A stretch of DNA of 64,000 nt from Leptotrichia wadei (GCF_007990545.2 NZ_AP019829.2:620001-684000), one strand, 5' to 3'. Shown: positions 27,935-36,840, numbered from the stretch's first letter. Notes: generated by a model from the letters alone, not told the origin. Program-made: numbers and translations.

Positions 27935-28822
27935 ATGGCAGTTATTGCAGCAGTTGAAGCTGGAGGAACAAAATTTATATGTGGTTTAGGGACTGAAGAT
28001 GGGGAAATTATTGACAGAGTAAGCATCCCAACTACAACACCTGAAGAAACTATGGCTCAAGTCATTGAATATTTTAAAGATAAGAAATTTGATGTAATGG
28101 GAGTTGGAAGTTTTGGACCGATTGATCCTGTAAAAGGTTCTAAAACTTATGGATATATTACAAAGACTCCAAAACCTTACTGGAGCGATTACAATTTAAT
28201 TGGAGAATTGAAAAAATATTATGATGTTCCAATGGAATTTGATACAGATGTGAATGGTGCAGCACTTGCAGAAAGCTGGTGGGGTGCTGGAGAAAATCTT
28301 AAAAATGTTATGTACATTACAGTAGGAACTGGAATTGGAGCTGGGGCAGTTGTTGATGGGAAAATGCTTCAAGGATTGACTCATCCTGAAATGGGACATA
28401 TATTTTTGAAAAGACATAAGGATGATAAATTTGAAGGAAGATGTCCTTTCCATAAAGACTGTATGGAAGGAATGGCAGCAGGTCCTGCGATAGAAGACAG
28501 ATGGGGTAAAAAAGGATTTGACCTTGCTGATAGAGATGAAGTTTGGGATATGGAGGCATATTATTTGGCTCAGGCTGTAGTAAATTATATTTTGATTTTA
28601 TCGCCTCAAAAAATAATTATGGGTGGAGGAGTTATGAAACAACAGCAACTGTTTCCATTAATTAGAAAATATGTCTTGGAATTTTTAAATGGATATGTAC
28701 AAAAAGAGGAAATTTTGGAAAAAATTGATGAATATGTTGTTTATCCAGGACTTGGAGATGAAGCAGGATTTATTGGTGCTATTGCATTGGGGAAAATTGC
28801 GTTGGAAAATAGCAGAAAATAA
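27935..28822 (+). CDS. ROK-family fructokinase
   Basis: A 295-residue sugar kinase of the ScrK/GmuE type. It shows the phosphate loop EAGGTKF near residue 8, the DVNGAALAE region, GTGIGAG, and the ROK zinc site with H-x-E-x-G-H and C-x-F-x-K-x-C (HPEMGH to CPFHKDC). It probably phosphorylates fructose at C6 for glycolysis. AAAAGGAAGTG precedes ATG. No sugar transporter is adjacent. Confidence 0.88.
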   Translation: MAVIAAVEAGGTKFICGLGTEDGEIIDRVSIPTTTPEETMAQVIEYFKDKKFDVMGVGSFGPIDPVKGSKTYGYITKTPKPYWSDYNLIGELKKYYDVPMEFDTDVNGAALAESWWGAGENLKNVMYITVGTGIGAGAVVDGKMLQGLTHPEMGHIFLKRHKDDKFEGRCPFHKDCMEGMAAGPAIEDRWGKKGFDLADRDEVWDMEAYYLAQAVVNYILILSPQKIIMGGGVMKQQQLFPLIRKYVLEFLNGYVQKEEILEKIDEYVVYPGLGDEAGFIGAIALGKIALENSRK

Positions 28823-28862
28823 TAATTAATTTGTAATTAATCAAAAGGGGAGGATTAATTAA

Positions 28863-29906
28863 ATGGTAGGTATTATAAAAAGTAAGGAAAGTGAACTTAG
28901 TGAAAAAGACTTATTATCATTTACGAAAAGTGTATATTATTTATTAAATGGTAAAATTTCGCTAATTGATACACTTGGAATTGTTTCACAGAATTATGAT
29001 GGAGATTTAAGAAGTAAAATAATTCGTACAAAACAGCAAATTGAAAGAGGAGTTTCCCTTCATAGGGCATTTTCCAAAATTACTGCAAATAGAGAATTTA
29101 TGGAAATGGTTAAAATTGGGGAAGAAACGGGAAATTTGGAAATAGTTTTTAAGAATTTGTATGAAAAGTATGAATTTAATCAGAAAATAAAAAAGGATAT
29201 AAAAAATTTGAGCATCTATCCAGTAACAGTTATAATTACAGCATTAGTTATCGTATTTATACTATTAAAATTTGTTGTACCTAAATTTGTCTTAATTTAT
29301 TCAGATATCGGGCAAGAATTACCGAAAGTTACAAAAATTGTTATAAATTTTAGTAAAATAGTTGATAAATATGGGATTATTTTTTTGATTATCATAGTTT
29401 TTTTATCTTTTTGTTTTAAAAAATGGAAAAGGCAAAATGAGAAAACTTTTGAGAAAAAAATTCTGGGAATAAAAATTATTGGAAAAATGTATAAAAATAT
29501 TTGTATATTAAATTTTACAAGAAATATGTATTCGCTTACAGATGCCAATGTCCCATTAATCCAATCTTTAAAGATGTGTACAAATTCTAAAAGTTATGTT
29601 TTAAATGAGGAATTGAAAAAGATTATTTTGAAAATAGAAAAGGGTGAAAGTATTCAAAAATCGTTTAAAAATACAACTTTTTTTGATAATGAATACAGAA
29701 GTTTTCTGACAATTGGAGAGAAAACTGGAGAAATGAAAATATCATTTTTCAATCTGAATGAAATTTATTATGAAAAGGTTAGCGAAAAGATAAAATGGTT
29801 TTTGAAAATGTTTGAGCCACTTTCGATAATTTTTATCGGAGTAATTATTGGACTGATTGTATTTTCAGTTATGTTGCCAATTTTTAAAATGGGAGAAATG
29901 TTGTAA
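28863..29906 (+). CDS. PilC/GspF-family inner-membrane platform protein
   Basis: A 347-residue protein with two T2SSF domains (about 15-135 and 215-335) and three membrane helices near residues 118-140, 170-187 and 315-340; GEETGNLE and GEKTGEMK are the paired family motifs. It forms the rotor platform of the pilus or type II secretion machine. It belongs functionally with 20314-26712 but is separated by two sugar kinases. The motor ATPase (PilB/GspE) that should drive it is not in the window. Confidence 0.88.
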   Translation: MVGIIKSKESELSEKDLLSFTKSVYYLLNGKISLIDTLGIVSQNYDGDLRSKIIRTKQQIERGVSLHRAFSKITANREFMEMVKIGEETGNLEIVFKNLYEKYEFNQKIKKDIKNLSIYPVTVIITALVIVFILLKFVVPKFVLIYSDIGQELPKVTKIVINFSKIVDKYGIIFLIIIVFLSFCFKKWKRQNEKTFEKKILGIKIIGKMYKNICILNFTRNMYSLTDANVPLIQSLKMCTNSKSYVLNEELKKIILKIEKGESIQKSFKNTTFFDNEYRSFLTIGEKTGEMKISFFNLNEIYYEKVSEKIKWFLKMFEPLSIIFIGVIIGLIVFSVMLPIFKMGEML

Positions 29907-30037
29907 ATATTAAAGTTAAGAAATTAAATTTGAGATTTTTGAATGTTTTTTCTTTTTGAAGTTGTAAAGTAACAGTAATGTTTATATAGCAATAATCTAA
30001 ATTTTTACAAATAATTAAAATAAAAAAAGGATAAATT

Positions 30038-30682
30038 ATGATAGAAAATTTTATAGAATCATCAAAGTATACACAAAATCTATTTAAAATTCAAAATGAA
30101 ATTGTACAAAATATAAAGAATGAAAGTTTAGCGGGAAATGTGCCGATTATTACAGATGAAGTGCTGAATTATATGATTTTTACAGCTAGAAATATGAAAG
30201 CTGGAAATATTTTAGAAATTGGAACGGCAACAGGATACTCTGGGCTATTTTTGGCACGGGTTGCTAATGAAAATGGCGGCTTTTTGACAACGATGGAAAT
30301 TGATGAAAAACGTTATGGAAAAGCTGTGGAAAATTTTAAGAAATTGGGATTGTTTGAGAAGAATAGAATGATTTTGGGTGATGCTTTGGAGGAAATTCCA
30401 AGGCTTGATAAGGATATAAAATATGATTTTATTTTTATTGATGCATCGAAGGGGCAATATTTGAAGTTTTTTGAGATGAGTTATGAACTTCTTAATGGAA
30501 ATGGAATTATTTTTATTGATAATTTGATGTTTCGTGGATTTGTAGCAGTAAAAAAAGAAGAAATTCCAAAAAGGTATAAAACTATTGTAAAAAGATTAAA
30601 AGAATTTATAGAAAAGTTAAATAAAGAATATAATTTTGTGCTGCTGCCGTTTGGAGATGGAGTTGGGATAGTAAAAAAATAA
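30038..30682 (+). CDS. trmR: O-methyltransferase, TrmR (YrrM)-like
   Basis: A 214-residue class I methyltransferase of the Methyltransf_3 (COMT-like) family. It has the SAM loop EIGTATGYSGLFLA near residue 57, the acidic TMEIDEKRYG, DFIFIDASKGQY and IIFIDNLMFRGFV with metal-binding Asp/Asn residues. In Bacillus subtilis TrmR methylates 5-hydroxyuridine at tRNA position 34 to 5-methoxyuridine after TrhP hydroxylation; a TrhP-like U32 gene occurs at 43385. Identity as TrmR is inferred from family. Confidence 0.75.
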   Translation: MIENFIESSKYTQNLFKIQNEIVQNIKNESLAGNVPIITDEVLNYMIFTARNMKAGNILEIGTATGYSGLFLARVANENGGFLTTMEIDEKRYGKAVENFKKLGLFEKNRMILGDALEEIPRLDKDIKYDFIFIDASKGQYLKFFEMSYELLNGNGIIFIDNLMFRGFVAVKKEEIPKRYKTIVKRLKEFIEKLNKEYNFVLLPFGDGVGIVKK

Positions 30683-30694
30683 ATTTTGTTTGAT

Positions 30695-30707
30695 CTGTTT
30701 GGCAACT
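30695..30707 (+). repeat. Copy of a short dispersed repeat
   Basis: CTGTTTGGCAACT directly after the methyltransferase gene recurs exactly at 16878-16890, with about three quarters of the next 20 bases also alike. Nothing else is seen in 30683-30851. Confidence 0.4.
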
Positions 30708-30851
30708 GTAAATATGATTAGATTTATTGTTTGAGAAATTAAGGTTTCTTGTAAAAAATGAAAATATTAAGTTGCTGAATATATTTATTTGATGTTAAAA
30801 CAGCTGAAACATAGAATTTTATGAAGAGGCAGGAAAGAGAAGTGAGAGAAG

Positions 30852-31595
30852 ATGAAATTTCTTTTATATAATATTCGATATGGAACTGGAAAGTATTTGA
30901 ATCAGCCATTTAAGCATATACGGGGATATCTGGGCCGTTCTGTAAAGCATATTTATCGGATTGGGAAATTTATTAACAGGTATAAGCCAGATATTGTGGG
31001 ACTTGTGGAAGTAGATCTGGGATCATTTCGGATGTATAGCAGAAATCAGGCTACACTTCTTGGGAGAATTACGAGAAATAATAATGTTTATCAATATAAA
31101 TATGAAGAAGATTCTAATTATATGAAATTTCCAATGGTAAGAAAACAAGGGAATGCTTTACTTTCTAAAAGTTCAATTATAAGGGAAGAATTTCATTATC
31201 TGGATATTGGAATGAAAAAATTGATTATTGAAGTGGAAACAAAGGATGTGATTGTGTTTCTTGTACATTTAGCACTTGGAGGGAAAACAAGACAAAAACA
31301 AATTGTGCAGCTTTATAATCTTGTGAAAAATTGTAAGAAGCCGGTTATTGTAGCTGGTGATTTTAACGTTTTTTGGGGTGAAGAGGAAATTGAGATGTTT
31401 TTGAAGGCTTCAAATTTAAAAAATATAAACACAAGAAAAGATCCAACTTTCCCAAGTTGGAATCCAAAGAGGGAACTTGATTTTATACTTTGTTCTGAAG
31501 AAATAAAAATTAATAATTATAAAGTGATACAAACTCAACTTTCAGATCATCTGCCAATATTAATTGATTTTGATATTGTTCATGTTCATTCATAA
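30852..31595 (+). CDS. Endonuclease/exonuclease/phosphatase-family hydrolase
   Basis: A 247-residue EEP-fold metal-dependent hydrolase: N-terminal LLYNIRYG, VGLVEVD (metal-binding Glu), VIVAGDFNVFWG (Asp and Asn), LDFILCS and the catalytic LSDHLPI near the C-terminus. There is no signal peptide, so it probably acts in the cytoplasm on a phosphodiester or phosphate substrate that cannot be named. It is followed by the arginine leader. Confidence 0.8.
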   Translation: MKFLLYNIRYGTGKYLNQPFKHIRGYLGRSVKHIYRIGKFINRYKPDIVGLVEVDLGSFRMYSRNQATLLGRITRNNNVYQYKYEEDSNYMKFPMVRKQGNALLSKSSIIREEFHYLDIGMKKLIIEVETKDVIVFLVHLALGGKTRQKQIVQLYNLVKNCKKPVIVAGDFNVFWGEEEIEMFLKASNLKNINTRKDPTFPSWNPKRELDFILCSEEIKINNYKVIQTQLSDHLPILIDFDIVHVHS

Positions 31596-31604
31596 AAACT
31601 GAAT

Positions 31605-31621
31605 CATTAATTTTATTAATG
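31605..31621. promoter_or_regulatory. 17-bp palindrome ahead of the arg promoter
   Basis: CATTAAT (31605-31611), TTT, ATTAATG (31615-31621) is a perfect inverted repeat 30 bases before the candidate arg -35 box. It could be an ArgR-type operator or just a weak end-of-gene hairpin; the sequence does not decide. Confidence 0.3.
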
Positions 31622-31651
31622 TAACTATAAAAAACTTATATATTTAACATA

Positions 31652-31680
31652 TTGATTTTTTATAATTTTTTTGATAAAAT
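31652..31680 (+). promoter_or_regulatory. Candidate promoter of the arginine operon leader
   Basis: TTGATT (31652-31657), 17-base spacer, TAAAAT (31675-31680). It would start the RNA near 31687, about 25 bases before the AGGAGG of the leader peptide. Confidence 0.5.
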
Positions 31681-31724
31681 AAATTTATCAAAAGATAAAT
31701 AAAAAATAATTAGGAGGAAGTATT

Positions 31725-31829
31725 ATGAAAATGATAAGAAGGATAAGGGATAACAGAATAGCTGCACAATTTAATTATAGCCCCTTGTCTAAGGTATATA
31801 ATCATTTTTATAATGGATTTCTGTTTTAA
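31725..31829 (+). CDS. Arginine-rich leader peptide of the arg operon
   Basis: A 34-codon ORF with ATG at 31725 and TAA at 31827-31829, preceded by a perfect AGGAGG (31712-31717) at seven bases. It encodes M-K-M-I-R-R-I-R-D-N-R near its start: four Arg codons (AGA, AGG, AGG, AGA at positions 5, 6, 8 and 11), far above the Arg content of neighbours. It ends 129 bases before argC and just before the attenuator. This is what a ribosome-stalling leader for arginine biosynthesis should look like. No family is known to me; the regulatory role is inferred. Confidence 0.72.
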   Translation: MKMIRRIRDNRIAAQFNYSPLSKVYNHFYNGFLF

Positions 31830-31843
31830 TAAAAATAATTCTT

Positions 31844-31929
31844 GCCAATGACTTTTGGGTTGTTGGCTCTTTATTTTTATATACAAGTATAATTTTATTT
31901 GGAGCCTGTTAAGAAGGCTCTTTTATTTT
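31844..31929 (+). promoter_or_regulatory. Predicted arginine attenuator: mutually exclusive RNA pairings
   Basis: Four segments can pair in turn: GCCAA (31844-31848) with TTGGC (31863-31867); GGCTCT (31865-31870) with GGAGCC (31901-31906); GAGCCT (31902-31907) with AGGCTC (31915-31920), the terminator. The second excludes both the first and the third, the logic of a protector/antiterminator/terminator switch. Upstream, AAGGG over an Arg codon (31745-31749) can pair with CCCTT (31782-31786), and the freed TATAGCCC could reach GGGTTGT (31857-31863). Folding energies were not calculated. Confidence 0.55.
31902..31929 (+). terminator. Intrinsic terminator between arg leader and argC
   Basis: GAGCCT (31902-31907), seven-base loop, AGGCTC (31915-31920), then TTTTATTTT. 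It lies 30 bases before the argC ATG and after a complete leader ORF, so it must be read through to express the operon. Confidence 0.75.
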
Positions 31930-31958
31930 AAAAAAATATTTTAAGGAGATGATTTTAT

Positions 31959-33008
31959 ATGATAAAAGCTGGTATTATTGGAGCAACAGGATATGCTGGA
32001 CAGCAGTTGGTTTGGATATTAAATAATCATAAGGAGGTAGAACTTGAATTTATTTCATCACATTCAAATACTGGGGAAGATATGGGAAATGTATATACAA
32101 ATTATAAAAAATATTTTGAGAAAAAGTTAATTTCTCTGGAAGAAGCAAAAGAAAATTTTAAAAATATTGATGTGCTATTTTTAGCATTGCCACACGGATT
32201 ATCAGAAAAATTGACAAAGAAAGCGCTTGAAAACAATGTAAAAGTCATAGATTTGGGAGCAGATTTTAGATTAGATGATTCAGAAATTTATGAAAAATGG
32301 TACAAGGTAAAACATAACTATCCAGAAATCAATAAAAATGCAGTTTATGGGCTTCCAGAATTTTATAAGGAAAAAATAAAAAATACGAAAGTTGTGGCTT
32401 CACCTGGATGTTATCCCACTTCTGCTATTTTAGGCGTGGCACCGTTATTAAAAAATGGACTTGTTGATACGAAAAAAATTATTGTTGATTCGAAGTCAGG
32501 AGTTTCGGGGGCTGGAAGAAGTGCTAAATTGGATTTGATTTATGCTGAAGTAAATGAAAATTTTAAGGCTTATAATGTTTTGAAACATAGACACACACCT
32601 GAAATAAAGCAAGAGATGGATAAATTAGCGAATGGGAATATTAATTTAGTATTTACTCCGCATTTGTTGCCGATAAATAGAGGAATTCTTTCGACAATTT
32701 ATTTGGATGTGAAGGATGAATTTAAGGAAAGTTTGACGGAAGAAAAAATCTATGAAATTTATAATGAATTTTATAAAAATGAGTATTTTGTGAGAGTTAC
32801 AAAAGATTTGCCAGAGATAAAAAATGTGAAAAATAGTAATATTTGCGAGATTGGGGTTCGATATGACGAGGAATTTGGAAACATCGTTGTCGTGTCGGCG
32901 ATTGATAATTTGATAAAAGGCGCTGGTGGACAGGCGGTTCAGAGTATGAACATTTTATTTGGATTTGAGGAAAATGAAGGATTGGAATTTTTGTCGATGT
33001 ATTTATAA
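31959..33008 (+). CDS. argC: N-acetyl-gamma-glutamyl-phosphate reductase
   Basis: A 349-residue enzyme reducing N-acetylglutamyl phosphate to the semialdehyde with NADPH. The nucleotide-binding GATGYAGQQL is at residues 8-17 and the catalytic C151 in SPGCYPTS. Length is normal. AAGGAGATG precedes ATG. It is the first structural gene after the leader and attenuator, and its product step follows ArgB and precedes ArgD. Confidence 0.96.
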   Translation: MIKAGIIGATGYAGQQLVWILNNHKEVELEFISSHSNTGEDMGNVYTNYKKYFEKKLISLEEAKENFKNIDVLFLALPHGLSEKLTKKALENNVKVIDLGADFRLDDSEIYEKWYKVKHNYPEINKNAVYGLPEFYKEKIKNTKVVASPGCYPTSAILGVAPLLKNGLVDTKKIIVDSKSGVSGAGRSAKLDLIYAEVNENFKAYNVLKHRHTPEIKQEMDKLANGNINLVFTPHLLPINRGILSTIYLDVKDEFKESLTEEKIYEIYNEFYKNEYFVRVTKDLPEIKNVKNSNICEIGVRYDEEFGNIVVVSAIDNLIKGAGGQAVQSMNILFGFEENEGLEFLSMYL

Positions 33009-33121
33009 AAATATTTTGTTAATAAGATTTTATTAATAGGATTTTACAGAAGAAAAGAAAGGAGCGTGTGATTTATAATTTTTAGAAAATAATTAAAAAT
33101 TATTTATCATACAAAAGTTAT

Positions 33122-34342
33122 ATGAAAATAATAGAAAATGGTACGATTACTGATGTTAAAGGGATTAAAGCGACTGGAATATCGGCAAAATTGAAAAAAA
33201 GTGAAAAAAAAGATATGGCTTTGATTTATAGTGAGGAAAAGGCGGTTTCAGCTGCAGTTTTTACAAAAAATTTGGCAAAAGCTGCACCAATTATTTTGGA
33301 TATCAAACATATAAAAAATGAGAATACACAGGCGATTGTGGTAAATAGTGGGAATGCAAATTCTTGCACGGGGGATACTGGACTTGCGAATGCTAAAAAG
33401 ATGACTGAGCTAGTTGCGAATAAATTGGGACTTAAAGCTGAGGAAGTTTTGGTCCAGTCAACTGGGATTATTGGAGTTCAGCTTGATATGGAAAAAATTG
33501 AGAACGGGATTGAGAAAGTTGTGGAAAACTTATCAGAAAATGGCGGAATTGATGCGGCTACTGCGATTATGACTACTGACACCTTTGTTAAACAAATTTG
33601 CTTGGAAATTGAGATTGCTGGAAAAAAAGCTAAAGTGGCTGGAATGTGTAAAGGTTCTGGAATGATTCATCCGAATATGGCGACAATGCTTTCATTTACT
33701 GTAACTGATGTGAATATTGAAAAATCACTGTTGCAAAAAATGTTTTCTGAAATTGCTGATAACACTTTCAATATGATTTCAATCGATGGAGATACGAGCA
33801 CAAACGATATGGCTTGTGTTTTAGCGAATGGACTTGCAGGGAATGAAAAAATTGTTGATGAAAATTCGGTTGGATATGATGAGTTTAAAAAGGCGTTATA
33901 TAAAGTGAATGAAGAATTGGCTAAATTAATTGCGAAAGATGGAGAAGGTGCGACAAAATTGATTCAAGTTACAACAAATGGAGCGAAAACGCTGGAAGAT
34001 GCGAAAAAAGTTTCAAAATCAGTTATCACTTCAAGTCTTTTCAAAGCGGCGGTTTTTGGTGGCGACCCAAATTGGGGAAGAATTTTGTGTGCGGTTGGAT
34101 ATTCAGAAGCTGATTTGATGATTGATAAGGTTAATATTTTCTTAAAAACTGGAAATGACATAGTTCAAGTTGCAAAAAATGGGATGGCACAGGATTTTGA
34201 TGTTCCGAAAGCTGAGAAAATTTTGAAGGCTGAAACGGTTGAAATAATTATTGAATTAAATGATGGACAGTTTGAAGCGACTGCTTGGGGATGTGACTTG
34301 AGTTACGATTATGTGAAAATTAATGCGGAGTATCATACTTAA
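33122..34342 (+). CDS. argJ: Glutamate N-acetyltransferase / ornithine acetyltransferase
   Basis: A 406-residue ArgJ. The self-cleavage site is A187-T188 in MATML; the new N-terminal Thr is the nucleophile that moves acetyl from acetylornithine to glutamate. In the absence of a visible argA it may also use acetyl-CoA (bifunctional form). There is no Shine-Dalgarno before ATG 33122; a good AAAGGAG lies at 33058-33064 and is followed by a five-codon GTG ORF and a 10-bp AT hairpin (33075-33084 with 33094-33103). Confidence 0.95.
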   Translation: MKIIENGTITDVKGIKATGISAKLKKSEKKDMALIYSEEKAVSAAVFTKNLAKAAPIILDIKHIKNENTQAIVVNSGNANSCTGDTGLANAKKMTELVANKLGLKAEEVLVQSTGIIGVQLDMEKIENGIEKVVENLSENGGIDAATAIMTTDTFVKQICLEIEIAGKKAKVAGMCKGSGMIHPNMATMLSFTVTDVNIEKSLLQKMFSEIADNTFNMISIDGDTSTNDMACVLANGLAGNEKIVDENSVGYDEFKKALYKVNEELAKLIAKDGEGATKLIQVTTNGAKTLEDAKKVSKSVITSSLFKAAVFGGDPNWGRILCAVGYSEADLMIDKVNIFLKTGNDIVQVAKNGMAQDFDVPKAEKILKAETVEIIIELNDGQFEATAWGCDLSYDYVKINAEYHT

Positions 34343-34486
34343 TAATTTTTAAAATAAAATTTATGATTTTAAGAATTATTTGTTAGTAAACTTTTCAAGA
34401 TAAATTTTGAAAAAAATTATTTTTAAAATTAAATTTTTGAAAAACTAAAAAATAAGAAAAATTTTAATAATGAAGAAAGGGAAAAT

Positions 34487-35377
34487 ATGATTTCAAATTT
34501 AGATAAAGCAAAAATTTTGGTAAAGGCGTTGCCATTTATAAAAAAATATCATAATAAAACGATTGTTATTAAATATGGTGGAAGTGCGATGGTTAATCCT
34601 GTTGCACGAGAACAGTTTATTCAAGATGTGGTTCTTATGAAATATGTTGGGATAAATCCTGTGATTGTGCATGGTGGAGGACCTGAGATAAATGAGATGT
34701 TGAATAAGATTGGAAAAGAGAGCAAATTTGTCGCAGGAAATCGTGTGACTGATGAGGAAACAATGGAAATTGTAGAAATGGTGCTTTCTGGGAAAGTTAA
34801 TAAAGGAATTGTGTCAGATATTAATAAATATGGTGGAAAAGCTGTGGGCCTTAGCGGAAAAGACGGAAATATGGTATTTGTCGAGAAAAAGTTTGTTGAA
34901 GTTGATGGAGAAAAGGTTGATATTGGATTTGTCGGAGAGATTAAGGAAATTAATACGGAAGTTATAAAATTGTTGGAGTCGAATGATACGATTCCTGTGA
35001 TTTCGTCAATTGGAGTTGACAAAAATGGTCAGACATACAATATTAATGCGGATTATGTGGCAGGTGCGATTGCTGGGAAATTACAAGCTGATAGACTGAT
35101 ATTTTTGACAGATGTCGATGGAATTTTGCTTGACTACAACAATAAACAAACGCTTATTGATGAAATTGACGTGGAAAAAGTGAACGATTTAATCGAGCGT
35201 GGAATTATCAGTGGTGGAATGTTGCCAAAAGTTACAACTTGCTTGAATGCAATTGAAAATGGTGTGGAAAATGTTGTTATTCTAAATGGTAAATTGGAAC
35301 ATTCTGTGATTCTTGAGTTGTTTACAGTTGAAGGAGCTGGAACACTGATTAAGAAAGATGCAAATTTAGAGGATTAA
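34487..35377 (+). CDS. argB: N-acetylglutamate kinase
   Basis: A 296-residue amino acid kinase: VIKYGGSAM near residue 27 with catalytic Lys, HGGGPEIN near 61, and FLTDVDGIL near 206. It phosphorylates N-acetylglutamate, the committed step of the acetyl cycle, and is often feedback-inhibited by arginine in organisms that use ArgJ. GAAGAAAGGGAAAAT precedes ATG. It lies 144 bases after argJ. Confidence 0.96.
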   Translation: MISNLDKAKILVKALPFIKKYHNKTIVIKYGGSAMVNPVAREQFIQDVVLMKYVGINPVIVHGGGPEINEMLNKIGKESKFVAGNRVTDEETMEIVEMVLSGKVNKGIVSDINKYGGKAVGLSGKDGNMVFVEKKFVEVDGEKVDIGFVGEIKEINTEVIKLLESNDTIPVISSIGVDKNGQTYNINADYVAGAIAGKLQADRLIFLTDVDGILLDYNNKQTLIDEIDVEKVNDLIERGIISGGMLPKVTTCLNAIENGVENVVILNGKLEHSVILELFTVEGAGTLIKKDANLED

Positions 35378-35492
35378 AATTATTTGAAAAAGGAAAATGT
35401 CTGAAACATAAAAATATTTTGTAAAGATTTTGAAGTTAAACATTAGAAGATTATCGAATATTTTCTAAAAAAATTAAGAAAGAAGTGATTTA

Positions 35493-36680
35493 ATGTTATT
35501 AAATGTATATAGCCGTTATAATAAAATTTTTGAAAAAGGAAAAGGAACATATATTTACGATAATGAAGGGAATGAATATTTAGATTTTGTGTCGGGAATT
35601 TCAGTAAATTGCTTGGGACACGCAAGTCCTGTGATTACAAAGGCTTTAACGGAGCAAAGTCAAAAATTGGTGCATATTTCTAATTTGTATTACAGTCAGC
35701 CACAATTGGATTTGGCGAATAAACTTACTGAAAATAGTGAAATGGAAAGCGTATTTTTTACAAATAGTGGAACTGAAGCGATTGAGTTGGCTTTGAAAAT
35801 TGCTCGAAAATATGGGAATAATTTGTCGTACGATGAAAATGGAAACAAAATTGCTGATAAAACAGAAATAATATATATGAAAAATTCGTTTCACGGAAGA
35901 AGTACTGGAGCGTTGGCAGTTACTGGTCAGCCGAAATATCAAAAACCGTTTGAACCGTTGATGAAAAATGTTACTGAATGTAATTTTAATGATGTTAAAG
36001 ATTTAAAAGCTAAAGTAAGTGAAAAAACTGCTGCCATTATTTTGGAGCCAATTCAGGGAGAAAGCGGACTTGAGAGTGCTACTCCTGAATTTATGGAAGC
36101 TATAAAAGAATTGAGCAAAAAATATGATACACTTGTGATTTTTGATGAAATTCAATGTGGAATGGGAAGAACTGGAAAACTATTCGCATATGAAAACTTT
36201 AATTTAGTGCCAGATATAGTTACAATCGCAAAATCACTTGGTGGCGGAGTTCCGATTGGAGCTTGTCTGACAAAAGGGAAAGCAAATGATGTGCTGGTTC
36301 CTGGCGACCACGGTTCAACTTATGGTGGAAATCCTTTGGTTTGTGCCGTTGCAAATGCTGTTTTACACGAATTAATTGACAACAAATTAATTGAAAAAAA
36401 TGTTGTGGAAAAAGGTCAGTATTCTGTGGAAAAATTGGAAAAATTAAAGGAAAAATTTGATTTTATCGAAGAAATTCGTGGAAAAGGACTTCTTTTGGGA
36501 ATAAAATTTGATGAGAAAAAAGTTTTGGCAAAAGATGTTGTTTTAAAAACATTAGAAAATGGGTTGTTGCTAGTCGGAGCTGGAAATAATGTTGTGAGAT
36601 TTTTTCCGCCGTTTAATGTGACAGATGGGGAAATTGACAAAGCTATTTCGATTTTGGAAAAAGTTTTGAAAACATTTTAA
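35493..36680 (+). CDS. argD: Acetylornithine aminotransferase
   Basis: A 395-residue PLP-dependent class III aminotransferase. TNSGTEAIE (phosphate contacts) is at about residues 90-98, FDEIQCGMGRTG near 218, and the Schiff-base Lys is K247 in IAKSLGGG. It makes N-acetylornithine from the ArgC product. AAGAAGTGATTTA precedes ATG. Codon use and spacing match its neighbours. Confidence 0.95.
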   Translation: MLLNVYSRYNKIFEKGKGTYIYDNEGNEYLDFVSGISVNCLGHASPVITKALTEQSQKLVHISNLYYSQPQLDLANKLTENSEMESVFFTNSGTEAIELALKIARKYGNNLSYDENGNKIADKTEIIYMKNSFHGRSTGALAVTGQPKYQKPFEPLMKNVTECNFNDVKDLKAKVSEKTAAIILEPIQGESGLESATPEFMEAIKELSKKYDTLVIFDEIQCGMGRTGKLFAYENFNLVPDIVTIAKSLGGGVPIGACLTKGKANDVLVPGDHGSTYGGNPLVCAVANAVLHELIDNKLIEKNVVEKGQYSVEKLEKLKEKFDFIEEIRGKGLLLGIKFDEKKVLAKDVVLKTLENGLLLVGAGNNVVRFFPPFNVTDGEIDKAISILEKVLKTF

Positions 36681-36840
36681 TTAATTTTAGAAATTTTTGA
36701 TAACTCAATTTTTGATTTTGTTATGATTCAAGTTCCATTTTTTTATAATATTGTTGCATTAAATTTTTAATTTTTAAAACAATAGTAATTTCTGAATGAT
36801 TCTATTTCAAAAGACAAAAGTTTTCGAAAAAATTTCTTCT

